In this document: in pieces, positions 23,501 through 33,729 of the stretch
How the letters are laid out: every line of letters starts with the position of its first letter
How positions within the stretch are numbered: the stretch's first letter is position 1
NCBI RefSeq assembly: GCF_964355755.1
Contig: NC_092673.1
Coordinates: 15,567,001-15,631,000, forward strand
Source: Antedon mediterranea
Taxonomy: Eukaryota; Echinodermata; Crinoidea; Comatulida; Antedonidae
DNA length: 64,000 bases
Reading direction: 5' to 3'
Program-made: the position numbers and the translations under genes
Notes under the pieces: model-generated
The model's database searches: none
Told to the model about the DNA's origin: nothing
The model's input: the letters and a program-made list of their open reading frames with translations, nothing else

Positions 23501-26500
23501 CGAATCATCGGGACCGAAGAGGACCAGTAAGGCAGGATACAAATCATCGGGACCGAAGAGGACCATTAGGACAGTATACGAATCATCGGGACTGAAGAGG
23601 ACCATTAGGGCAGGATACGAATAATCGGGACAGAAGAGGACCAATAAGGCAGGATACGAATCATCGGGATTGAATAGGACCTTAAGGGCAGGATACGAAT
23701 AATCGGGACTGAAGAGGGCCAGTAAGGCAGGATACGGATCATCGAGACTGAAGAGGACTAGTAAGGCAGGATACGAATCATCAGGATCGAAGAGAACCAG
23801 TAAGGCAGGATACGAATCATCGGGACCGAAGAGGACCATTAGGACAGTATATACGAATCATCGGGACTGAAAGGGACCATTAAGGCAGGATACGAATAAT
23901 CAGGACTGAAGAAGACCAGTAAGGCAGGATACGGAACATCGGGACCGAAGAGGACCAGTAAGGAAGGATACGAATCATCGTGACTGAGGAGGACCAGTAA
24001 GGCAGGATACGAATCATCGGGACCGAAGAGGACCAGTAAGGCAGGATACGAATCATCGGGACCGAATAGGACCAGTACGACAGGATACGAATCATCGGGA
24101 CTGAATAGGAACCAGTAAGGCAGGATACGAATAATCGGGACTGAAGAGGACCAGTAAGGCAGGATACGAATCATCGGGACCGAAGAGGACCAGTAAGGCA
24201 GGATACGAATCATCGGGACCGAAGAGGACCATTAGGACAGGATACGAATCATCGGGATGAAGAGGGCCATTAAGGCAGAATACGAATAATCGGGACTGAA
24301 GAGGACCAATAAGGCAGGATACGAATCATCGGGACCGAAGAGGACCAGTAAGGCAGGATACAAATCATCGGGACCGAAGAGGACCATTAGGACAGTATAC
24401 GAATCATCGGGACTGAAGAGGACCATTAGGGCAGGATACGAATAATCGGAACAGAAGAGGACCAATAAGGCAGGATACGAATCATCGGGATTGAATAGGA
24501 CCTTAAGGGCAGGATACGAATAATCGGGACTGAAGAGGGCCAGTAAGGCAGGATACGGATCATCGAGACTGAAGAGGACCAGTAAGGCAGGATACGAATA
24601 ATCGGGACTGAAGAGGACCAGTTACCAGAAGTTCGCAAGTTATGAAATGCAGATAAGAACATTGATATCATAATATTGATGTAGCATCAGTTTTCCTTTG
24701 CTAGTTGCCCTTTCTTTTTTTATACCAAGCGTTTGTTTACCCTTTTTAAAAATGTTAACCGTTTTTTATTCATAACCTTTGTCCTTCTGCCTGTTGCTTT
24801 CGTCTTCTTGTTGTTGTTGTTTATGTGTTATATGGCTCAACGATATTAAGATATATTGTACACATTATTATTTAGATCTAGATGTAAAGTATGATGCCAT
24901 ATTAAGTCATTTGGGGATCAGCTAAGGACTAGGTACATTACCAAATGTCCATATTGGGTAAAAGCAAAATGCCAGAAAGGCCATTCAAGTATTACAAACT
25001 TTTTTACCGTTCTGGGGGACAATTACATCTTTAAGCGTGCGGTTAGTTAAACACCCGTAAAAAGAAGAGCATTCATTCATGTCTGACAAATTAATAAATA
25101 ACAATTTGAATTAAACTAAATATATACAGTAGAATGGCCAGAAAAAGGGAAAGAAATACTATAAAAAAAAGCAAAGAAGAAACTTCGTCAGTTAATGTAA
25201 TGAATTGGAATAGTTGTGTATTGAGGGCGCTGCGTTGTCATTCTGCATATTACAGGTGATTGTGTGTGATATAATGCCGTGCGTAAGCAGAGCGGGTCTT
25301 TTGTTCGTTATGTTACAGTTGTTATTTTGCATTTGCAGTTGCTAGCATATGTAAGTTATCGTATTTTATACTGTATTTAGCAACTGAATTACATGTAATT
25401 TATAATTTATAATACCATTACAGTTCTTGTTCATATCGTAGGCCTATGTAGGCCTATAAGCAATTTACCAAATGTTAACAATCATGCTTTGCTTAGTAAT
25501 AAATGAGACTTACATTTACAATATTTATCTTAGTTTTGATACGTTTCGAATGATTCTCGGGCGACTATTGTATGTAGTCAATGTGCTCGATCAGAAGTAA
25601 TGCGTTCACACATAATGTGTTTAGTGCGAGTTTCCGTGTCATGGTGTCACGAACACCAAAGAAATTAGAAACCCTGTCTAATGAGGAAAATGTTAAAAGA
25701 TACTAACATCAATACACTGTCTTTTTAAGGAAAGGCAAAAATGTATAGTCTGAAATGCTCTATATAATTATAAAGCAGAGCCTATCGGGACAGTTTTCCT
25801 TCCGTAGTTAAATTAATTAAATCCGCAATCAACTTGCATTTCAGAAAAAAGTCCGTGGCCTACTGATGTATATAATTTATATAATTTAACAAAAATATAA
25901 TCCTAAACTAAACTATAGTACAGTACGGTGGTACTGTGCATATTCCGGGGTAGGGGGTTACTCCCTAAGGTCCCGATATTCCTGTACAAACAATTTTCCA
26001 GAACCTTCGTCGTACAGTCGTCGCTAATCAAACAATGCCATCTATACACACACCAGGGAAGAGTGGTTCACACCATCCGCTAAAATGATTTACCATAGAA
26101 GAAGGATTTGACCATTATTCAATAAACAATGTTTTTGTTTTGGCTGTTAACCGAGTCATTTAAATCAACATCCAAAACCGGTTCATACACGCTAGCACAC
26201 ATTCTATTTCCATGTTTCTTTTCACACTTACTTTAAATAGGTTAAAATACAGTTGGTCTTCTGGTTAAAATTAGTGTATTTAATGCATCAAAAACTTCAG
26301 ATACCAAAACATATATTAAGATTGCTTAAAATTAAATCGCTGATTTCCAGAAAAATTGAACTTTTTCACAATCTTAAAAGAAATGTGACATGGTCACAAT
26401 TTCTTGGTTGCAAAAATGACATGTATGTTAATCTATTTTGTGTATTTTAAGGAAATAATTGTTGCTATACCCTTCTATGAATAAATTTAAACGGGAAATT

Positions 26501-27057
26501 CTTTAAATTTATAACAATTTATAGTACAACTATGCCATTCAACTTGTAATATTTGGGCTCTCTTCCCATTTTTGCATACCTATAGGTATACAAATGTTCA
26601 ATTCCTTTTCCATCGTCTATTGTAGTTTATTTAAAGTCCTGAAACCAATAATTGTTAAAGTGGCAAATTCAACAGTAACAAAATATCACTACCCATAAAC
26701 AATGATGTGAACCTCCATATAAAGAATCAATTTATTTAATATAGAAAGTTGCAAAAATCTATACTTACTCCTTTCAATGTAACAAAATTCAGGCGTTTGA
26801 ATTATGTTGTTTTCAACTGATGCTTTTTCCAGTATTTTCTTACCGATTTGACAAACACGATCTTTCTGGTTATAGTTAACAGACAGGCAATCAGATTGCT
26901 TGGAACATTCCAGCAAACAATTTAGTTTGTGAATATTCTTCAACTCGTAACTCCAACCTTCAAGAGCATGCCCTTGGAGAATAACAGTATACTTATATGT
27001 ATTGATCGAATCATCACTGATGACAAATGGCAGAAGTAAGACAATTAAAGTTAGCAT
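20525..27057 (-). CDS. Secreted PAN/Apple plus fibrinogen-domain protein, 4 exons
   Basis: Exons, 5' to 3': 27057-26769, 22437-22301, 21903-21642 and 20781-20525, with GT/AG borders and matching phases (1, 0, 1). Total 945 nt, 314 residues. Exon 1 gives a signal peptide (MLTLIVLLLPFVIS) and a PAN/Apple domain with LNCLLECSKQSDCLSVNYNQ and VCQIGKK. Exons 2-4 give a fibrinogen C-terminal domain: DCGDILQCYPS, GPEFTVYCDI, IQRRQDGSVDFYRDW, EFWLGNEKI, the calcium-site-like DRDND, and WWYNNCHKSNLNG with the usual second disulfide pair. Proteins with this domain pair are expected to be extracellular, often lectin-like with carbohydrate or acetyl-group binding; immune recognition is inference. Intron 1 is 4.3 kb and contains a 2.1 kb minisatellite. 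A broken relative lies downstream at 12.1-16.0 kb. Confidence 0.88.
22446..22482. repeat. Perfect hairpin beside the splice acceptor of exon 2
   Basis: Arm tacaaagtttgatgtg (22446-22461), loop tttaa, and exact inverse arm at 22467-22482. On the gene strand it ends about 9 nt upstream of the exon at 22437-22301, spanning the branch-point and polypyrimidine region. Confidence 0.85.
22541..24623. repeat. 39-bp minisatellite with 819-bp higher-order repeat
   Basis: About 53 units of 39 bp, with plus-strand core gaggaccagtaaggcaggat followed by acgaatcatcgggaccgaa. Variant units recur in the same order: the caaatcatcg variant at 22721, 23540 and 24361, and the catcgagact variant at 22921, 23740 and 24561. 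The spacing is 819 then 821 bp, so 21 units form a higher-order block present about 2.5 times. Because 39 is a multiple of 3, minus-strand frames stay open for up to 250 codons as a 13-residue repeat (ALLVLFGPDDSYP). It lies inside intron 1 of the PAN-fibrinogen gene. Confidence 0.92.
24624..26768 (-). other. Rest of intron 1 of the PAN-fibrinogen gene
   Basis: AT-rich with one taggcctatgtaggcctata motif at 25440. No extra exon or element was recognised. Confidence 0.5.
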
Positions 27058-29208
27058 TTCGACGTTTTTAAAATTATGTATTGGCGAATGAAACGGTTAT
27101 TGTGCCAATACAATTTACAATTCGCCTTAAAATACTCAATGATACTGTATGAGTTACTTAATGTGGTACGAACTATATTTTATCTTAAGAAGTTACATTC
27201 CATTATCCAATCACTTCAATAGATAACCCAGTGTGCACCAATCAAAATGATGATAGTAAAATGTGATTTACATAAACAAAGTTAAACATGAGGATATGCA
27301 TGATCTGTTTTTTAGACGCATTTATTTTTATATATTGGGCAATATTATGCTTCACGTATCTTGATAGGCTCATGAAGTAATTAACACAGAAACAGTATTG
27401 GGTGCATGACGTATTGTCCCTGTTTAATGTGATGATCTCTTCATACCTCCACCTCCCACATAAAAACAGTGATAATTATATTAACAAAATTGGCAGATTA
27501 TCCTCCACAGAGATATATTGGGAAAATGGTGTGATGTTTATGAGACAATAAACGTCATCCGATACGATTCAGTATATAAGTACGAAGACATCTTCCAGAA
27601 TTCAGAGTATTACATTTAAAGTTTCTTATTTTTTTATTCACATTTCACTAAATAAATGTGTGACGTTTAAGATTTTTAAAACGTGATGTATTGAATACAG
27701 TATTCTAATTTAAAGTTTTTTTGGAGAGTAGTCCTACAATGATTGGACATTTGTATACACAATCGGTTCACCTCAACGGCGGTGCAATAAGAAGAGTTTC
27801 TGAAAGTTGGGACGAGAAAGTGAATCGGGAAAAAATAATATTTCATATGCATTTTCAAATATTGTTTGTTATCCGAGTAAGATTCTTTGGGGGCGTGAGA
27901 ACATTTTCCGAAACTCGAAATTGTCTCACACATACGATTAAAAATGATTGATTGTTACTCTAAATCTGCTCCGGTGAGTGTAATTTCATAAATGTTGTTA
28001 AAATGTTAAAAATGTTTTAAATACAAAATTACAATATTTAGAATAGAGATTAATTTCTACAACTTTGGTTTGCTATTCGTCTTTTATTTTGTTTAATTAT
28101 TTCTTTTTATTCAGATGGACCTGATTTTCAAAATCTTAGCTGTCCAGTAATATTTAATTTGCATGTTGTATACGTATTCCAATTGAATCGTGTGGTCGTA
28201 CGCAAACATCGGCAAAACCCTCTACGAGTTTAGTTATTTCTTCATTTATTCAATTTGTTAATTTTCTGTATGCATCAATAAACATAATAATCATTCATTC
28301 ATTAACATACTTACAAAATCAATTGCATCACATAAGACATTTTAACTAGAAAAGGCAAACACACACACGCGCGCGCACACAAAAGATACCTGTATCAGAT
28401 TATCTCAGGATCTCCATCATTTTGTTATGGAGCCTGGATGATTCAAATGATGATACCATAACACATTAATTATTATAAACCCTTAAAATAATAGAAAATA
28501 CATTTTATGCGTCAATCGACTATGTTTCAAATTTAGTGCGGACTGAAAAGTCCTACGTTTGCTGTAAATATTAATGGTAGTAATAATCATGAATTTCTGT
28601 GTAATTTCTTTAAAAGGCTGACCAGTTAAAATGATAAACAAGCATCTGTAATGACGTCATAAGACGGGATGACGTCACATACAAATCAAAATCAGCTACC
28701 AAATACGGCTATACGGTACCATCTTCGAGACGTGATATGGCTGTATCCTGTTTGAAATTTAAAAATGCGGCTCTATAGCTTTGAGGACATGTTCCTGTAG
28801 TATATTCATGCCAAATCCCAGCTCAATACTACAACGAATATGGGAAGAGTAGTACTTTATAAATCGCACTTTTTACTCGATAGTTTCCAGATGGAGGAAA
28901 TGGAAGAGGAGAAGATCAGAGAGTCCTAGACTCGGGTACCCTGAGTAAAAAGATTTATTTTATATTTGCCTTCATTGTTCGTTTGAAGCGTGGTTCCGAC
29001 TAGCGACGCAACGTAACAAAATGCCCTTCCATTAATTGGGTTTGCCCCCGTCTGCATGAAATCAAACCTGCTGGTCCTGCTAACCAGTTGGTTTATCCTG
29101 AAATAGTAAGTTGAAATCGTCTTTGTGCCGATTTCTCAACTTACTATTATTAATGTCTTAGCCTGGATACTAAACAAGTCTGCAGTAAACGCAGAATTTA
29201 ATCAATTT
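27058..29208. other. 5' flank of the PAN gene and intergenic DNA
   Basis: 27058-27440 matches the flank of the broken copy (16022-16450) and should contain the promoter. A (CA)n/(CG)n microsatellite lies at about 28360-28382. An imperfect hairpin at about 29102-29150 pairs atagtaagttgaaatcg with cgatttctcaacttactat. No gene was supported. Confidence 0.5.
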
Positions 29209-29540
29209 CACCACTGCAATCAATACGTTGTTCAGTATTCCAATATTGAATCACCTCGATTCTTTGAATCTTCTTTTTTTTCTTTATAAGAAATTTCATA
29301 TATATGTATATTTCTATTACAGACTGCATAATGTTATGAAGGTGTCTTATAAAATTAAACAAATAAATTATTAATATTCCTATATTTAATTAATACTTTC
29401 AATATATTTTTATGACTGTTTATACAATACAAAACAGCTACAATTACGATTCTCGAGCAACAATATTTAACATTGCTTTCAAGAATCATAATGGTATCAC
29501 AATTTTCAAAATCGGAGGGGAAATCATATAAAAAATAGAT
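29209..29540. repeat. Left flanking repeat of the 124-bp array
   Basis: It matches 32862-33160 in the same orientation: ccactgcaatcaatacgttg against ccactgccatcaataagttg, attacagactgcata in both, and agaatcataatggtatcaca in both. Confidence 0.75.
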
Positions 29541-29547
29541 GTGTGCT

Positions 29548-29647
29548 TGTCACTTAAGTTAAGTTATCCACGCGCACAACAAAAACAACAGCAACAATCA
29601 TGTTAACGTGTGTGCACGTTGTGTTTGTGTGGATAACCTAAGTGACA
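29548..29647. repeat. Inverted repeat flanking a short spacer
   Basis: tgtcacttaagttaagttat at 29548 pairs with gtgtggataacctaagtgaca ending at 29647; the arms are about 33-37 bp with mismatches. It looks like a small foldback element. Confidence 0.6.
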
Positions 29648-29660
29648 GATTCAACTCAAA

Positions 29661-30343
29661 TAATGGAATGCAACGCAAGAATGTGAGCGCAATACAAGCA
29701 GTTGACCAATATCAAGAGATTATAATAATCCATTGCTTGCGTTGCATTTACGTCCTTGCGTTACGTTCTAGTGGGAACCACGATTAATGGAATGCAACGC
29801 AAGAATGTAAGCGCAATACAAGCAGTTGACCAATATCAAGAGATTATAATAATCCATTGCTTGCGTTGCATTTACGTCCTTTCGTTACGTTCTAGTGGGA
29901 ACCACGTTTAATGGAATGCAACGCAAGAACGTAAGCGCAATACAAGCAGTTGACCAATACCAAGAGATTATAATAATCCATTGCTTGCGTTGCATTTACG
30001 TGCTTGCGTTACGTTCTAGTGGGAACCACGCCTAATGGAATGCAACGCAAGAACGTAAGCGCAATACAAGCAGTTGACCAATACCAAGAAATTTTAATAA
30101 TCCATTGCTTGCGTTGCGTTTACGTCCTTGCGTTACGTTCTAGTGGGAACCACGCTTAATGGAATGCAACGCAAGAACGTAAGCGCAATACAAGCAGTTG
30201 ACCAATATCAAGAGATTATAATAATCCATTGCTTGCGTTGCATTTACGTCCTTGCGTTACGTTCTAGTGGAAACCACGCTTAATGGAATGCAACGCAAGA
30301 ACGTAAGCGCAATACAAGCAGTTGACCAATATCAAAAGATTAT
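29661..30343. repeat. 124-bp tandem array, left part
   Basis: Unit starts (taatggaatgcaacgcaaga) fall at 29661, 29785, 29909, 30033, 30157 and 30281, an exact 124-bp period. Each unit is itself partly palindromic: gcaacgcaagaacgtaagcg near the start against cgtccttgcgttacgttc near the end. The sixth unit is cut after gattataataat by a LINE. Confidence 0.92.
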
Positions 30344-32445
30344 AATAATAATAATAATAATCTTTATTGTCTTTCTTTCTTGTTAGTTCTTTTTCACATA
30401 CATAAAATCAAACTAAAGACAAAAGACCAAAAAAAAAAGCTTTCGCTTATCGAGTTTTGGCCTTTTAAAATAAATAAACTTAAACTAGAACGTATATCAT
30501 TTCTGAGAAAGAAAAATCTGAAGAAAATTAATTACATAAATGAAAATTAATAACTCACTGGCATTATCAATATGAATATGAAATAAGTAATAGAAGAGTA
30601 TTATACACATTTGTTTGTTTTTTAAATAGAAAAAACTAGAAAAAAAACTAAGCATCATATAAGGTTATTAAATGTTCTTTGACTTTGATGGCAAATTGTG
30701 TTCTAAATGAAATTGACTTAATATTTACTGGGAGTTTATTCCAGAGTTTAGGACCTTGGTATGTTATATTGGTTTGAGATAGAGTCGTACGGCAAAAGGG
30801 GATCGAGAGATTAAACGGGTCATTAAATCGGGTGTTAAATGGATGGTTTACATAGTTAAAGTATAGTATAATATGATGAGGTAATCTAGAATAAAATATA
30901 TCGGAAATAAATTTAAGCACATGCAACTCATACAATTTAAACACATCTAAAATCAACAATTGCTTAAACAAAGGTATAGAATGTGCTCTAAAATCAGAAA
31001 ACGTAACACAGCGAACGAACATCTTTTGAATAAGTAGAACTTGGTTTAAGTAACTTAAATGTGTACTTCCCCATACTTCAATACCATAGGTAATTAGTGG
31101 TAAAATAAATGATTTATAAATTAACATTAATATACTTTGAGGAAGAAAATACCTTAACTTATAAAAAATACCTATTTTCGTACGTAATGTTTTACATAAA
31201 TTGTTGAGATGAGTTTTCCACGTAAGATTCTTATCAAGTGATACTCCAACAAACGACAGTCTCGGCCTCATTAATTACTTTATCGTTAACAAAAAGTGAG
31301 CCTATCTTATTAATAATTTTGCCCTTATTGTGAAATAAAATATAATTAGTTTTGTTATAGTTGATTGTTAATTTATTTACAATACACCATTCACATACTT
31401 TATATAAATGTTCATTTGCTATATTAAGGTCTATTTTATCTGATGAAAATGAATGAAATAGGTTGGAGTCATCGGCAAATAAACAAAAATCAAAATAATC
31501 TGTTGAATTTGGCATATCATTAATATAAATTTAAAAAAGTATAGGTCCTAGCACCGAGCCTTGTGGGACTCCATGAGGTATTTCCCTAGTTTGAGAATGG
31601 CTATTAGGAAATGATACATATTGAGATCTATTCTTTAAATAATCGGTTATCCATGACAATGCTTTTCCTTGAATACCATAATTAAATAATTTTGAAATTA
31701 AAATTTTGTGATTAATATTATCAAACGCTTTGCTAAATTTATTAATGATAATTTAGTACTATGACGTTTTCGAAACCCATATTGATGAAAATAAAATAAA
31801 TTAAATTTCTCAAAAAATCTTGTTAACCTGTCACAAAACAACCTTTCAAGTATTTTGCTGAGAACTGGTAAAATTGAGATAGGACGGAAATTTCCAGGTA
31901 TTTCTTTTGACCCCTTTTTAAAGACTGGTTGAACTTGAGCACACTTTAAAAGATTTGGAAATATACAGTTATTAAATGATAAATTAAATATACAACACAA
32001 GGGATTTGAAATATGTAATGCTGCAATTGAAATTAATTTTGCTGGTAGATCATCTGATCCAGTTGCTTTATTTTGGTCGATTTTACAAATTAAATTAAAT
32101 ACCTCATTAACAGTGATAGGTTCAAGAAAAAAAAGAATTAATTGGTAAGGAATTGGCCAGATACTGAGAAAAACATTTTTGTGAGGGGGGAATTTCGTTT
32201 GCAAGTTGATCGGCTACGCCAACAAAATAATCATTAAATACATTAGCAATTTCGTCCGGATTATCTACTATTGATGTTGTCCTATCATTATTATTACGAA
32301 TTAGTTTTTCAGGAATAGCAGCATTAACAGATTTTAATTTATTTTTATCAAGTACATCATTTATTATCTTCCACGTTTTTACTGAATTTGTTGCGTTAGC
32401 TGAAAACATATGTGAATAATAATTTCTTTTTGCAGTTCTTAACAC
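30344..32445 (-). mobile_element. 5'-truncated LINE inserted in the 124-bp array
   Basis: Minus-strand pieces in order: YYSHMFSANATNSVKTWKII (32445-32122), DQNKATGSDDLPAKLI and GNFRPISILPVLSKILERLF and YGFRKRHSTK (32204-31698), ITDYLKNRSQYVSFPNS and [14 protein letters not shown] (31690-31550), LFADDSNLF (31515-31234), and SLDKNLTWKTHL through QGPKLWNKLPVNIKS (31271-30648). Frameshifts and a stop after GPILF break the ORF. The 3' end carries an (AAT)n tail read on the plus strand at 30333-30360. CR1/Jockey-group LINE. Confidence 0.9.
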
Positions 32446-32683
32446 CTTTGCTTGCGTTGCGTTTACGTCCTTGCGTTACGTTCTAGTGGGAACCACGCTT
32501 AATGGAATGCAACGCAAGAACGTAAGCGCAATACAAGCAGTTGACCAATATCAAGAGATTATAATAATCCATTGCTTGCGTTGCATTTACGTCCTTGCGT
32601 TACGTTCTAGTGGGAACCACGCTTAATGGAATGCAACGCAAGAACGTAAGGGCAATACAAGCAGTTGACCAATATCAAGAGAT
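32446..32683. repeat. 124-bp tandem array, right part
   Basis: It resumes as tttgcttgcgttgcgtttac. Unit starts at 32500 and 32624 keep the 124-bp period, and it ends again at gattataataat followed by a LINE tail. Confidence 0.9.
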
Positions 32684-32860
32684 TATAATAATAATAATAA
32701 TCTTTATTGTCTTTCTTTCTTGTTAGTTCTTTTTCACATACATAAAATCAAACTAAAGACAAAAGACCAAAAAAAAAGCTTTCGCTTATCGAGTTTTGGC
32801 CTTTTAAAATAAATAAACTTAAACTAGAACGTATATCATTTCTGAGAAAGAAAAATCTGC
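32684..32860 (-). mobile_element. Second LINE 3' end, about 180 bp
   Basis: The sequence ctttattgtctttctttctt through tttctgagaaagaaaaatctg is nearly identical to 30360-30520, the 3' UTR of the LINE at 30344-32445. It begins at the same position of the 124-bp unit. Confidence 0.85.
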
Positions 32861-32861
32861 C

Positions 32862-33160
32862 ACTGCCATCAATAAGTTGTTCAATATTCCAATATTAGAC
32901 TCTTTAAACAAAACATGAGAAAACCATGTGATTTCCAAGAAATGTCATATATAATAATGTATCTATTACAGACTGCATATTTTTAATATATATGATGATG
33001 TGTAATAAATTAAACAAATACATTATTGTCAAATTGCTTTTTCAATCTCTTTTGATGATTGTTTACACACCACTAATATATTTAACCAGCTAGAACGATT
33101 CTCAAGCAAGTCAAGTCAAGAATCATAATGGTATCACAAAATTGGAGGGTAAATCATTAG
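32862..33160. repeat. Right flanking repeat of the 124-bp array
   Basis: Same orientation and block order as 29209-29540, with many substitutions and small deletions. Confidence 0.7.
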
Positions 33161-33169
33161 GACTCAAAT

Positions 33170-33300
33170 CCCAGTAGGACGTACGCGCAACGCAAATAAT
33201 TTGACCAATCAACGGATTATTCGAACTGTCGCTTGTCATTGGTCAACTTGCGTTGTGTTTGCGCTTACGTCATTGCGTTGCATCCTAGTGGGAACCATGC
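33170..33300. repeat. Diverged single unit related to the 124-bp repeat
   Basis: It ends gcgttgcatcctagtgggaa, matching the gcgttacgttctagtgggaa end of the array units, and has the same inverted layout (gtacgcgcaacgcaaat against tgcgttgtgtttgcgcttac). Confidence 0.65.
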
Positions 33301-33729
33301 TTTCGGCCTAATCCTAACTCGATTTGAACTTCCGCGCAAACACAGCGTGCACGTTAAAAATATGAACGCAGAGAAAATTGATTATACCATCCCATGACCA
33401 TTAATAAATATATTAAACGTGTTGAATTGTCATGGAAAGCAACCCTTTCAGTTTTTACAATAAAACGATTTACTGTAGGCCTACCAATAGTGTCTAAACG
33501 AACAACAAACACATTTTAGGTATCATTTTGTTAGTAAAGTTTCACCAAAATATTTATTTGCCATAAAAATATATATACCGTATTGTTTTAATACAGCAGT
33601 TTGTATAAAAATCTATAAATAATTATTACAATCCAAATATTGCACATTTTGAAAGTTGCAAATATGATTAAAACAGAGATTCAGTATAAAATGTAATATT
33701 GATTATTGAATTTGAACATATTTATTTTT

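Noticed and set aside
22413-24671. A long repetitive protein gene in the 39-bp array
   Set aside because: Unit length explains the open frames in several registers, and the flanking exons splice to each other in phase. Kept only as a low-probability exonisation idea.
27721-27951. Overlapping 76- and 85-codon frames on both strands, with tatataag at about 27573 as a promoter
   Set aside because: No family resemblance on either strand and no splice support; a TATA-like word is expected by chance in DNA this AT-rich.
29661-32683. CRISPR array
   Set aside because: The 124-bp units are contiguous with no unique spacers, and the DNA is eukaryotic.
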